Below, in pieces: positions 1-13,000 of a stretch of DNA of 64,000 bases. The notes below the pieces were generated by a model. That model saw only the letters and a program-made list of their open reading frames with translations. It made no database searches and was not told where the DNA came from. Source of the stretch: Echinarachnius parma. Lineage: Eukaryota; Echinodermata; Echinoidea; Clypeasteroida; Echinarachniidae. The stretch covers positions 1-64,000 of the forward strand of contig JBAMJV010002915.1 of NCBI GenBank assembly GCA_037951105.1. The letters are read 5' to 3'. Each line of letters starts with the position of its first letter. The first letter of the stretch is position 1. A program made the position numbers and the translations under genes.

Positions 1-371
1 TGGTGCGAGGTTGACTGTTCTTATTGACAAGTACATGTACATTAGAGGTTTATTTAAGGTAGACATTGTTTAGGGTTAAATGTTTAAGGTGGTTAAACAT
101 TTCCCTTATTTATAGAGGTTTAATTGAGAGCAATTGACGTAGACCTTGTTTAGGGGTATGTTTAAGGGGTTATACTTGTTTAGGGGGCAAAATTGTCAAA
201 AAAAACACGCGATAATACTCGAATAGGGTATAGATTTGACCAATGGATAAAACTTGTTTAAGGTGAGTTTGAAAAACCTGTGGTCGCGCGTGAGTACAGC
301 AATATATTTGAGTGCCCCCCCCCCCCCCCCCCCCGCCCCCTCCCCGGGATTTCAGTGGAGTGGTCATTATT
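1..371. other. Unassigned AT-rich flank with a C run
   Basis: No gene was seen. Variants of TTGTTTAAGG recur, and a run of about 20 C lies near 315-336. Copy 1 homology with copy 2 cannot be followed left of about 790. Confidence 0.4.
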
Positions 372-743
372 TTAAATGGATCTAATAGCATTGTCCAAAT
401 CCACAAAACTTCATTATAATAAAGTGTGTGGTTCTCTTATACCTTGTCTTTGATTTTTGGAATTTGCCTATCGTTAGAAAGATGTTTACGAATTAAGTGT
501 TACAATTTCTAACTATCCACTGGCCATAGTCATAAATGTGTACAAAGGCAGTGCAAAGAGTTAGATACGAATACTATGACTTTGCATTTTCGCTCATTAC
601 TCGGCAACATAATAGATAACATCTATTTAACGTGAAATGTTCACTCATTATACTCAGTGGACAAAGCAGATCATAACAATGCATATTTATCAACTATTAT
701 ATCACCTTTTGCACAAGTCAACACAGCTACTAGATCCTTTTAA
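372..743 (+). mobile_element. TTAA-type MITE, family B
   Basis: It is flanked by TTAA. The left end reads AAATGGATCTAATAGCATTG and the right end CAGCTACTAGATCCTTTTAA. It belongs with the other family B copies (consensus end AAAGGGAYCTAGTAACWTTG, about 370 bp, no ORF). Confidence 0.7.
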
Positions 744-904
744 GCATTGACATTAAGTTCAGTAAATAATACAATAAGAATACCTATTACAACTAAATCA
801 TTGTTTGTTTGATAAAATCCATGCAGAAACAGCTCGAATATCTCTCACAAATCATTTCATTTTCAAAAATTTCTTTCGATGTAAATTTAGATAATTATCT
901 AGAT

Positions 905-1012
905 ATGGCGGAGAAGCGAGACGTGTCTCTGTCCATCCTTGCAAGTGATGGGACCGATGTCAAGAGCGGTGTGTTATCCCTGCTTCAGAAGAGAACCACG
1001 CTACTGTTTAAA
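905..1012 (+). CDS. Copy 1 exon 1: N-terminus and first PH strand
   Basis: It encodes 36 residues beginning MAEKRDVSLS and ends FK before a GTAAGT donor (phase 0). I chose the ATG at 905 because homology with copy 2 in protein terms begins at exactly this Met. The open frame upstream (809-904) is not conserved as protein between copies. Both copies read TATCTAGATATGGCGG here, so a TAG acceptor two bases before the ATG may join an unseen 5' UTR exon. Confidence 0.8.
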
Positions 1013-4000
1013 GTAAGTGACCAGGTGGATGTATTTTTAATTGTACTTAAATTTATGTTGGACTTAATGTAACTATTATGGAACTCCATTATAAGCTTTG
1101 GAATTAACCATTATTTAAGAGAAAAGTGCAACGACTTTCAGTGAAGTTTACACCATTACTACTAAATCTCCATGATAACAAACAAATAGCTATGCTTTTA
1201 AACAAAATAAAATGCTTTAAACATTATGTTAATAGTTCACAAATGCTTCTCATTGTTATAAGTCGAACTTAGGATTTAAGTTCAACTAAGGATATGTGTG
1301 AAACATCCTCGAGGGATGTTGTTCACTTGACAGGCCCAAACATCAGTGGCTCAACTTCAGTCCAAGCTTAAACGTGCACCTGTAGAGTGTCAGCTATTGC
1401 CCAAAATTAAATTTGAGACTTCAATCCTGTACTGAAATCATTGTAAGATTGTCCGAATGATGTGGGAAAGTCTCAATGAAAAAGAACACTGCTTTCCTGG
1501 TTAAAAAGCGAAAATATTCGTCAACCTTTACAACAAATTACTGTGTGACGTTTATGAGGTTTATGACCGTCCATTAACGTTCTTGAGCTGAATGAAAGAT
1601 ATCGTCATACTAAAGGGGAATTTGAGAAAAAATCTAACCCTATTTTATCCTTCTCTTAACATAAGCTAAACAACACGGTAGAAGAGAAACGAGGGGAAGC
1701 TCCAAGTAATTTTCGTGGAGTTAGACACTTTACAAAAAGAAATACACAATTACCAGCAACCAGTTAAACCAGTTCACCCGTGTGAATTTGACTAGCAAAT
1801 TGATGGTAGTAATGTACCACCGTCGATCGTTTTTCCTTATTAGACATACAGAGAAAAGGACGCTTGACATTTCAATGAAATGGTTCAACTTGTCACCAGT
1901 AACAAGTATTATGTCCTTTTGATTTGAGGATTGAAGGGTTCTATTAACTTTGTTGACATGACTGTGCAAAAAGTGATGAGTGGTTGATACAATGTATATT
2001 GTTGTTATCTGATATATCCAATGGGGGTTGTGTGAACATTTCAAATTAAATGGAAGTTGTATGGAAGTGATATACACGGACTCACTGCACTCACTTTGTA
2101 CACGTTTCGCAGTCCAGTGGATAATTTAACATCATAACACTTCAATTGTAAATATCTTACTAAAAAAATAAGGGAAATTTGAAAAAAACCGAAACCTGTC
2201 CCATGTTTTCATTGTAAATACGAATACAACAAGGTATGAAAGGAACCCGCTAGAATTCCAATTTGATTTTGAGCATTTGGACAATGTTACTACGTCCCTT
2301 TAAAAGGAAATATTTTTACTGGTGACTTGTTAACTAATTTAACTTAAATGTTAGTCAATGAAGTAAGAACTAGCATATCTCTGGTTGTGCATGGCAAATC
2401 TAATATGCGCAGACTAGTTTTACTGGTTATTGGTAATGTCTGTGGTTTTAGTCTAGCTTATAGATGATACATTCAGTATAATGCCGAGCTTTGTTGAACG
2501 TTCAGTTCAATGGATTAATTATTAATACACAATCATATCGACTTTAAAAATGGTATTTGTTCCATTCAAAAGTTCATTGCATTTCCCTTTAAATGTTCCG
2601 TAAAGACCCTTATTGCTCAATTGCTGAAATACTTACTACTTAATTTGCTTAATTACTTTTTTTGTATAATTACTTAATTCACAAGTACAAAATAATAACA
2701 TAAACAATGGCATTTTTAACAACACAATGACAACTGCTAAGCCTCCAGACTAACAGGGAATTTCCAGTCTACTTGCTTATGAGCAGTTACATGTGCTAAC
2801 TTAATTATTACAATTGCACATAATCAAGCAGTTTATTTCGGGGCTTCCCAAGGCTGTATCAACTGCGCATTAATAATTTCCTTCATTTCCAGCCATTGTT
2901 AAAGTTTAGTAAATCATTAAAGGAATGTAGTGACATTGTCAAAATCCACACATTTGTCATAATGACAACATATTTCTCTGTAAAACACCCCCATTGTTTT
3001 TCTTCTCTAAATGTATGTTTTTTTAAATGACATTTACGATTGAAGTGTTCAAATGTTTAACTTTCTAGTGGATATTCATAACCGTGTACATAGCTAGTGT
3101 AATGAGTTTTGGGAACATCACTTTGCACTTTTTTTCACTACTCGGCCATATAATATCCATTTAATGTAAAGAGAGTACAGTTTTGGTCAAACTGAATTTT
3201 AGTAATCAAAAACCTCCACCATTACATTACAAACTAATAATTTTAACTCCACCATGCTCGAAAGGAATAAAACATTACGCATGACTAAGTAAAAAGCATG
3301 TTATCATTCAAAAAGAGCCATTAAAACTCAAGAGGGCGCTCTCTAAACACTCATCGGTTTCAACCATTTTAAATAAAATTGTGTGCATGTAATTTTTTGT
3401 TGAAATAGTGATTAGAAAACCTATTTTGTAAATTTTGGAAAAGAGGAAGCATTTAAACACAATTTTATTCAAAATTGTCTAATATTTTCGGGGCCCCACA
3501 TTTATTACAAATTGTTATGTTAACGGATATCCATTTCTGAACCGATTTTGATCAAATTAAGTTTATTCTGTCATTAGAATTGTATGCTCTTTCGAATTCG
3601 ACACTAGGTTTGTCATTATCTCACAAAAAAGATATTTTGTGTTGCGCCCTCTACACCAAAACTCAACTATCCCTTTAAAATTATCACACATTACTCAGTA
3701 GACATATCCTATCAACAATACACATTGTATGAACCATTCATTACTTTTTGCGCATGTCAACAAAGTTGCTAGATCCCTTTAACCCTTCCTTTTGATATAA
3801 CTATACGTAATAAACCAAGTTCCGATAATCAACGGGTTAATGTCGTTACTAACGTTTTTCCTGAAATTGAATGGAAGTGTAATTGTGCGTTGCAAAAGGA
3901 TAAGAGTGTCTTTAAACATAGTTTCGGTTCGACTTTGTGTAGAAATATCATGGTTTTGTACCTTGAATTGTGTGGTTTCGATCGTTGCTTTTGTGCGAAA

Positions 4001-7000
4001 GACACTTATTACATTATCAACATAACATCTAAATTGCAATTCAAACTTTAATTTAAGAAGCTTTTTCTTTGACATTTTCATACATCACAATTTGACGGAT
4101 CGGATCATGATACATTTTATCAACCATGCACCAGCGTTTGCACATTTCAATTACACAGTTTCTAAATCCCTTAAAACATCTTCTTTTCATACATTTACAA
4201 GGGTCTAGTATCTTTGTTGACACGTACAAACACTGACATGCTGACGGAGGTTTTTATAACGTGTCTGTGTACTTGTGTTACCTGATATGTCCAGAGAGTA
4301 CTATGTGCAGCTGAGAATGTATGCTTGCTACTTAAATATCATGAGACTGAGTAATGGTAGAAAATTAACACAAATTATATTTGCTAATTTATTGCATGAA
4401 CTTTGTACACAGTTGAGTTTCTCACGTGAGACTTTCAAATCCAAACAATTAAATCGGGATCATAACTATAAAAAAGAAGATATTCGGAGAACAAAAACCG
4501 GTACCATGCTTTTTTCGGTAATACGAATACACAGAGTGCATTTTGTGAGTACCACTAAGGTTCTTAGTAAATTGTGTGCATTTAAATGTTACTCCTTCCC
4601 TTTCAGTAGAAACATAACTATACTTGTATTGTTGAATAGGGAAGCTATGAACTATGCCCGTTACACTGGCGACTGCTCTGCTACGCGGGAGACGTTTACA
4701 TGCTCGGCTACACAAGACAGCAACCCGGGCTGAAACCGGCCAAGAAACTCAGCGTCCGGGGATGCTCCACGGACCTCGCCTTACCCACCAAGGCAGTCGT
4801 ATACCGACATAGCAACGAGAACTTCCTCTGTATACAGAAGGGCGAGAATTTGACATTTCTTCACGCAGAAAACAGGTTTGTTTACAAATCGTGCTTTTAT
4901 TCCTGATAGGATTATGGCATTTTACTTCATACATAATTTTATTTTAAAGGTAGGCTGACAAGAAAACTGCCTAAAAATTGTGTGTTACTGTACCTAAGGT
5001 AGATTTTCATGAAGATTACTAATACAAACATATTTTCCTCGTGGGAAAACCCGGTAAAATGAAAAGAATCAACTTGTAAATTCAGTTTCGGAACCCCCGT
5101 AAACAAATTGAGTCCGGGCGAAAAAGTTTAGCTCGGTCATAGACGTACACGCTGAGTGCAATACTCACGTTGACAGAGAGATATTATTTCGATTTGTTTC
5201 AATATTTGCAAACATTTGTTTAAGTTTATATCATGGACGATATACACTCAGATGTGTAGCTGAATCCTGCTACAATTAATTTCTTAGCAATTCTTAGGCT
5301 TTTTCAGTTAAGCCTCAATTTACAAGCAAATACGATTTTGTTTTACTAGCAAGTCATAGGCTCTGCATGTAAACCATGCACGTTCCTCCGTGTTGCGGTA
5401 TTCTTGTGATGTCATGACCCGGGTGACACGTGCGCACATTCCCGCTCCGCTATAAATAACTTTTTTAGGAGCATGGAACGCCGATGCGAAAAAAAGGCAA
5501 AAAAGTTGCATGAATTTTACCTTTTATGCCCAACTTAAGGATTTCTTTGAAAAAAAGAGTGTGGTATATCAATAAAGGCACATATTTAAAGCTATAAACC
5601 TGAATCAAAGCCGGGATTTCACTATACCTTTAATACATTTGAGGCATTTGGCATACCAATTGTTATCATGTTTAGATTTATATTATTGAGTTTCATACCA
5701 AAACATGTTAACCCATTCCCTTCGGGGTTCTAAGATCCGCAAATACATTGTACGAAGCCCACCAGGTTTCCATAGACAAGTGGTTAAAGGGAAATGAAAC
5801 AATGGAAGTTTCGCTTACTGTTACTGACACTTATATCTTGGGTATCACTAATACTGGACATACTAATTTTTATGAACTAACTATGAACTGTTTCCAATGA
5901 CCACTGGAGGCTGCCATGTTTTCCAACAGTACCGCTTAAAACCTTCTAATGGAGTTATGTATGGCAGTGTATGGTACAGTTGGAAAATATCGGAGCCTCC
6001 AAGGTTCAGTGAAAACAGATGATAGTGGTATAAATAACATTGATTATTTCCATTATAAGTTATACCTAAGAGGAAATCGTCGGTCGGCAAATGAAAGGGC
6101 AGTTTGGGCGATAGTATCGACAAATATCGTTTTTCGTTTTTTTGCATATTCGGATAGAGTATCAAAATACCTTTCCAATGATGTTTTCAAATTTTCCAGA
6201 TTTGCCCGAAATCCGGAGATAATCCCCAATAATCAAAGGGCGATATCGCCAAACTGCGCGATTTCGGCAATTAAAAGGGCACTATCGCGCGCGCCCTTCT
6301 TCACATTCGCAAAGTGGAGTGAATTTCGGCAAATGAAAGGGCACTCCCTATACCGTACTGTGTTGAAGGGCGCATACGTCTATGCAGTGTGTAGTGTAAG
6401 AGCATCTCCTTGAAGATCATAATTGTGTTTTTTTTAAAGGCGTATCATAGCATAAGATATGTTCACATAATCAACAAGTTTCCCAGATATAATCTGAATG
6501 CAAATTTATGCAAATTTATGAAAATTTATGCAAATTAGGGAAGCCATTTTGTAAAAATATCATCTATGATATTTCATCCATCAATGAATATACTTTTACA
6601 TTTTTTTTTCTCTCTTTGTTCATGTTGTAAGGGTTAAGGATGATGTTAAAATTATTCGTGAGGTGACATATGACTTTGTGACGTCATGATATGCAAATTG
6701 GCCATAAATTTGCATAAAACTCCATTTTCTTTAGATATAATGATGATTATATCATGATATTACCTGAAAAATAAACGTTAGTCAATATCTATATATCAGA
6801 ACCGCAGAGTGGAATTCATCTCAATGTGATAACAATAGTAATACCTTCCCTCCGCATCTTTTTATGCAAATTTATGCAAATTAGGGTAGATTTTTCTGAA
6901 AAAATATTATATGTGATATTTCTTACAGCAAGTAAGATATATGAACACATAGTGTCGCTATTTTGATGCTGTAAGAGTCAGTGATCGTGATCGAATTATA

Positions 7001-10000
7001 CATGACGTGGCCAGTTGAATTTGTGACGTCACAATATGCAAATTATGACATAAATTTGCATAAAAACTGAATTTCATTGCATATGATGATGATCAATGCT
7101 ACATTATACCCCCAAATCAAATTTGTATTAATGTCTCTATATCAGAAACGCAAAATAGTAAAATACATTGAAATATGAAGATATCATTCATATTTTCTCT
7201 CCGTATCATCTTATGCAAATGTATGCAAATTATGGTAGCCATTTTGAAAAAAAAATAATATTTGATATTTCATCCATTAATATAAATACAATAACGTCTA
7301 GTGTCTCCATGTTTTGTTATAAGGTTGAAAAGGTTAAACATAAAGCTAAAGATAAATATCAGGCTACAGATAAAGGCGACTAGTTGAGTTTGTGACGTCA
7401 TAATATGCAAATTAGACCAGATATTTGCGTAAGACTGCATTTTCATTACATGTAAAATGTAATGATGATACTTTGTTATGCCCCAAAATAAAACTGAACT
7501 CAATGTCTTTATAGTTATACTGACAAACGCAGAGTGGAAGATATTCGAATGTTATGAACAAAGTTTGTTTTCTTTCCGTATTGTTCAGCGTAAATGTATG
7601 CAAATTAGGGTAGCCACTTTGGAAGAAAAAAATCTTTGATATTTCATCCAGCTATGAATATACATTACCGAATAGTGCATATATATACTCATATATACGA
7701 GAAAGGATCCTGATGGAACTATGGATGTGTTAACCAATTGACTTCGTGACATCATAAGTAATATTGTTTTGCCGTAAAAAAAAAAAAAAAACATTTCTCT
7801 ATATCAGAAAAGGAGTGTAAAATACATTCACATGTGATTATTATTTTTTGCTCAAGCTTTCTGTACCGTCTGTAATGTCACAATTCATGCAAAATTAATC
7901 TAGTTGCCGACAATAGTATAGCAGTGACATAATGAATCTCAATAACTATTGGAGATAAATTTATATAAGATTCCACACCCACACAGCAGCTACCTCAAGG
8001 CAATATACCACAATTCCTCCCCCAGGATGGTGTTTCACAACAATCATTAGTTAAATGTATCGCTAAGTTGGACGTAAAAAGTTTTAAGAGGCATTAGGTT
8101 CTTTGAAAAGTTGTTTTAAAAGTCCTTTTTCAAAGGCATAAAATATTCTTATTATTTTCTATTATCAAGGAGATTCCATGTTGTTGATGTAAAATATATA
8201 TATGACAGTCTAAAAGCGTTGATATTTTATTTCGGGCTACACAAGTCATGGCTTTCCGTAATAGTTCAGTCCAACTTAGAGTTAAGTTCAACATCTTTGT
8301 GACCCCCCCTCCCCCACCCCCCCCCCCCCCCCCAGTTGTGTGTGGTCGCGGTATCAGCTGGCTTCATCCTTTCATTTAAAGGGCCCTGCAACCCAAATGC
8401 ATGTTGTCCTCTGTTCATCTGTATTAGTGTACACATTCAATATTTGTAAACGGTTTGAACCAAATATGTTTTGTATATTTTTAAACATTTTATCATTTAT
8501 TTGTCTTCATGTTGCTAAGCCCCACCTCCTAAAAAACCCTCCAGAGCAAATTCTATTGTAGACCTGCAGTGACATCATTTGTCAATCACTGGTCAGCTAC
8601 CATGATTTGGCTAATAACAATAGCATCACACGGTTGAATAGAATACCAACTCACACAACTTCAATTACAATAGCTGTTGCTATGTCAGAAGAAAAGCACT
8701 GTCTAAGCTATTGTATGGAGGTATGCAGGGCATGTTTTTGTGTGGATGTTCTTTTTGTACTTTCATCTTTTGTTAATCCCATGGTAGCTGACCAGTGATT
8801 GACAAATGATGTCACTGCAGGTCTACAATAGAATTTGCTCTGGAGGGTTTTTTAGGAGGTGGGGCTTAGCAACATGAAGACAAATAAATGATAAAATGTT
8901 TAAAAATATACAAAACATATGTGGGTCAAACTGTTAACAAATATTGAATGTGTACACTATACAGATGAACAGAGGTCAACATGCATTTGGGTTGCACGGC
9001 CCCTTTAATATAATTTCATTTATTGACTCATAACACCAAAACAAGGAAATAATTTACAATGTAAAACAAAACAAATAAATAATACATAAATATAAAGATT
9101 GTACAATACAAATAAATGAGATAGGAATATGAGAAGGGACCATAATTAAAGATAAAAGAATCTTGGTGGGGATGGTCTTTATTTATTTATCAAAATATAA
9201 TGTTCCCGGCAGTCGAATTACTTTGTTAAATCTAGAAATAAGGTTATTGAAAATAGTTTTGCATCCAAAGCACATGTTATATGGTGAATACATTATATAA
9301 GTGCTGAAGAGGTGGAGTGTTGAGGCCTGAAGCCAAACTGATTAGAAAATAACAAATTTCTTTGTTTTGATTTCTTTTTTTACCAAGTAAATTGTTTATA
9401 ACCTTCCATGTAGCAGACATATTACCTATAGTATCTTTAAATTTAAATTCTTAATATTTTCTTTCTGCTTTACGAGACTCAAACGTGAACTTGTTTCTCA
9501 TCTTTGTATACTTTCTATCAGAGGGATTTTTAAAAATCTATCGTTTATACAAATTCAACTTCTTCCTTGACATAGTTTTAAATGAGAATGAAACCAAGGT
9601 TTCTAAAATGTATTTTTTTCTATATATATTTACTATGGGAAAACATTCATCGTATAACGACACAAAAATTGCTAAAAAGGTATTGTAACACTCATATTGA
9701 GAAGACCATTTAACATTACTTAGTTTATGGCAAAATATAGCAATATTTGCATCAGTTATTGCACGTTTTTTAATAAAAGAATCGGAATTGTTTGTACGCT
9801 AGGTGATCGCTTACATCAGAAATAAATATACCTGAGTGAATAACATCGTCCTCATTTGTTAAAACATTGTCTGAAACAGAAGCCGATTGACTGGTAATTC
9901 GTGTCGGAGCTTTGATAAGTGGCAAGTGCTGTATCATCGAGGAATGTTTTCACCACGACAACGATGGATGCCCGGGAGGGCAGGGGGGGGGGGGGGGGGG

Positions 10001-13000
10001 GGTACACTCATGTATAATGTAAAACGGATATTTGCCGCTTAAAGGGGTCTTGAAAACCAAATGCATGTTTACTCCTGTATATGTATTGGTTTACACATTT
10101 GTAATTTGTTTTCGAAATTTTAAAAATATGTTTCGTATATTTTTAAATATTGTATCATTTATGTTTCTTCATGTTGCTAAGCCCCACCTCCTAAAAAAAA
10201 AACCTCCAGAGTGAATTCTATTGTTGACTGGTGGTGACATCATCTGTCAATCACTGGTCAGTTACCATGAGATTAGCAAATTAGATGAAAGTACAGAAAG
10301 ATCATGCACACAAAAGCATGCCCTGCACGCCTCCAAACAATAGCTTAGACAGTGCCCTTCTTCTGACAAAGCAACTGCTATTGACATTGAAGGTGTGTGA
10401 GTTGGTATTGTATTCAACCATGTGATGTTATTTGTAACTAAGTAGTGAATGACTGATGGGACTGATGTCACAACCAGTCAACAATACAATTTTACTCGGG
10501 AGAGGTTATCAGAGGTCGGGGGGGGGGGGGGGGGGGGGGGCTAGCACTATGGCGACAAATAACTAATAAAATGTTTTTAAATATACAAAATATGTTGGGT
10601 CAAATGGTTTACAAATAGTTGACGGAAGATAACATGCGTTTTGGTTTACCTGGCCACTTGAAAAAAAAAAAAAACCCGTTTTCACACCCGATTGCTGCTC
10701 TAAAGATACCCGACTCTCAAAAAATGCCGCTCTTTAGACCCCCGGAATGAATTGGCTAAGTAGTATGAAGACATATTAGTTTAAATGACCATTTCAACAA
10801 AATATTACATTATTATAAATGCTAATTAAGACATTCCCCACTAAGCCCTTCAAAAACAACCAATTACAACAAAACTTGTCTAATTTGACTTCTATTATAC
10901 ACACAACTTGAAATTATGTCACATTTCTGCGAATTCGTAATATTCTATGTACAACAATTAAAATAGCATCGTTTATGCAACAAAGCTATGTAAATAAATG
11001 CAATTCTAGTAACGTAAATTGTTAAATTGTTAAATCGTGTCATAATACCATTCAGGAAAAGGTCCTTTTATGTACACGTCAAAAATATTCTTAATTTATT
11101 TTTATTCATTAGAACTTTTCATGCCTCTATCATGATGTTCACGACAACATCAGCTTGTCACCAGCGATTATAAAATATTAAACACGTAGTATAAATTAGT
11201 ATGCCAAATGTATGTCCCTACAATACACGTTTAATAAGGGCGCGCGTATGACGGGCCAATAGTTGTATAGTTTCCTGCGCCCCGATTGGTCAAAACCGTA
11301 CATCTACACCGTGGATGTATCGATGTATAGTTGTACATACTTATGTCATGTTTGGCCCGTCATATACGCGCGCGATATTGTCCTTCTTATCATGCGTATG
11401 CGCGGTGATTATGCATACGAAATCGGCTCATGAAAGGGCGATATGCAAATCGCCCTTTTATACATGATGCGCACTTTGGACTTTGCTTAACGCGTAATAA
11501 GGGTGATGTAATAAAAGTTCATTTTCTTCGTTTTAAAACATAGATTTGACCTGTAAACCAAACACGGCGTTTATTTCTTATCACTTCATCATGTATTAAG
11601 CACACAACTTAATTTACTCATAATATATGAAATATAATGAAAATTTCCTTTACTTGTAAAAAAAACATGTATCGGTTTTTGCTATCGATAGCGTCATAAT
11701 GCCCTTTCATTTGCCGACCGACGAAATAATATACGACTACGCTCAACGGGTATGATGCACTTTTCAGTAACAGTAAGCGAACATTATAGCGTTTGGCCCC
11801 CCTCTTTAATCTAGTGAAACAAAGTTAAATTGATGTCAGACTTTATCACCTACTACTTATTGATTTTTACCACGGTATAAACAAAATGCTTTTCAATTCA
11901 ATCATGAATAATTGTTCATAATAGGGGCTCCAGACAATTGAAATATCCAAATCCGAGTTAATGATCCTGTCACCATAGGCCAAACTAGATTTTGGAAATT
12001 GATAGCAGATTCGAACTCCGCTAAAGTGTGCAATTCATTGGCCAGCTTGCTGCGGTTAATTTCATTTATTCATATAGGTTTGTTTGTGTTTCCGAGAGTC
12101 AATTAATAGCTTTTTATCATAGAATCGAGTTGTTCATGTTCGGAATATATAAAAAAAAAAAAAAAAACATGACTTGATAAGAATATTGGTGCAATTATAA
12201 TTCAATAGCAACATGTCTGCGCTAGACGTACACTTATCAATTGGTAGTGATACTTTTTCTATTATTTCGAAAGATGCATTAATTGTCCCTTTCTCCTAGA
12301 CCACTCTCTTACATGTCCAAACCTAACCCAAACTGCCACAAAAACAACAAAAACAGCATATTATTGCCTTCTCTTGCGCAGACGGTCACGTGATAAGTGG
12401 GTAGATGCGATTCGCCAAGCACTCACCGGACATACCAACCACGCGAATAGTGTCCGCGGCACTGCCGACACCCAGCCTAGGCATGCAGGACCTGGACTGG
12501 TGAACCAACATCGTAGAACCGCTCCGGCTGGCAACTTTCCCAAGACGCGGCCCGGCCCTACGCGAGAGGACTCTCTAGATTCCGTCCACATCCCTTCCAG
12601 CGCACGCGCCTTACAGGAGGAAACAGATCGGAGAAGGTCCAGTGGATTGGTAAGAGCTGCTGTCTACCCAAGACGATCACTTTAAATATATATTTCCCGT
12701 AAAACCCAGCCTGTGTATAACCAGGACAATTCCTGAACGTGGTAATATTGCATGTAAGTCACAATGGAACATAGCTTCGACTACACTCTTTCTAAGGCAT
12801 TTTGATGAAGTTCTTATTATAATTATGAACATTTCAATCCATATTATATTTCAAACCTATGCATGTCGTAAACATATACTTTCTACTTTCACGCAAGGAA
12901 ATGTGTGACTTAACCGCAGCGATAATCAGCGTACATTCACATGATTTATGTGACCAAATTTTATATAATTATTTCAGATGTAACAGACAATAAATATGAC

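Noticed and set aside
809-904. 32-codon N-terminal extension before MAEK in copy 1
   Set aside because: The upstream translations of the two copies are unrelated, and protein similarity begins at the Met at 905.
5949-6413. 154-codon open frame
   Set aside because: It lies in repeat sequence with mirrored GGCAAATGAAAGGGC words and shows no protein motif.
6480-7900. CRISPR-like array
   Set aside because: The units are about 350 bp and diverged throughout, with no short repeat and spacer pattern, and the genome is eukaryotic.
8340-8798. Frames at 8340-8561 and 8607-8798
   Set aside because: They lie in foldback arms and spacer. The same words appear in reverse in the second element, so coding is not supported.
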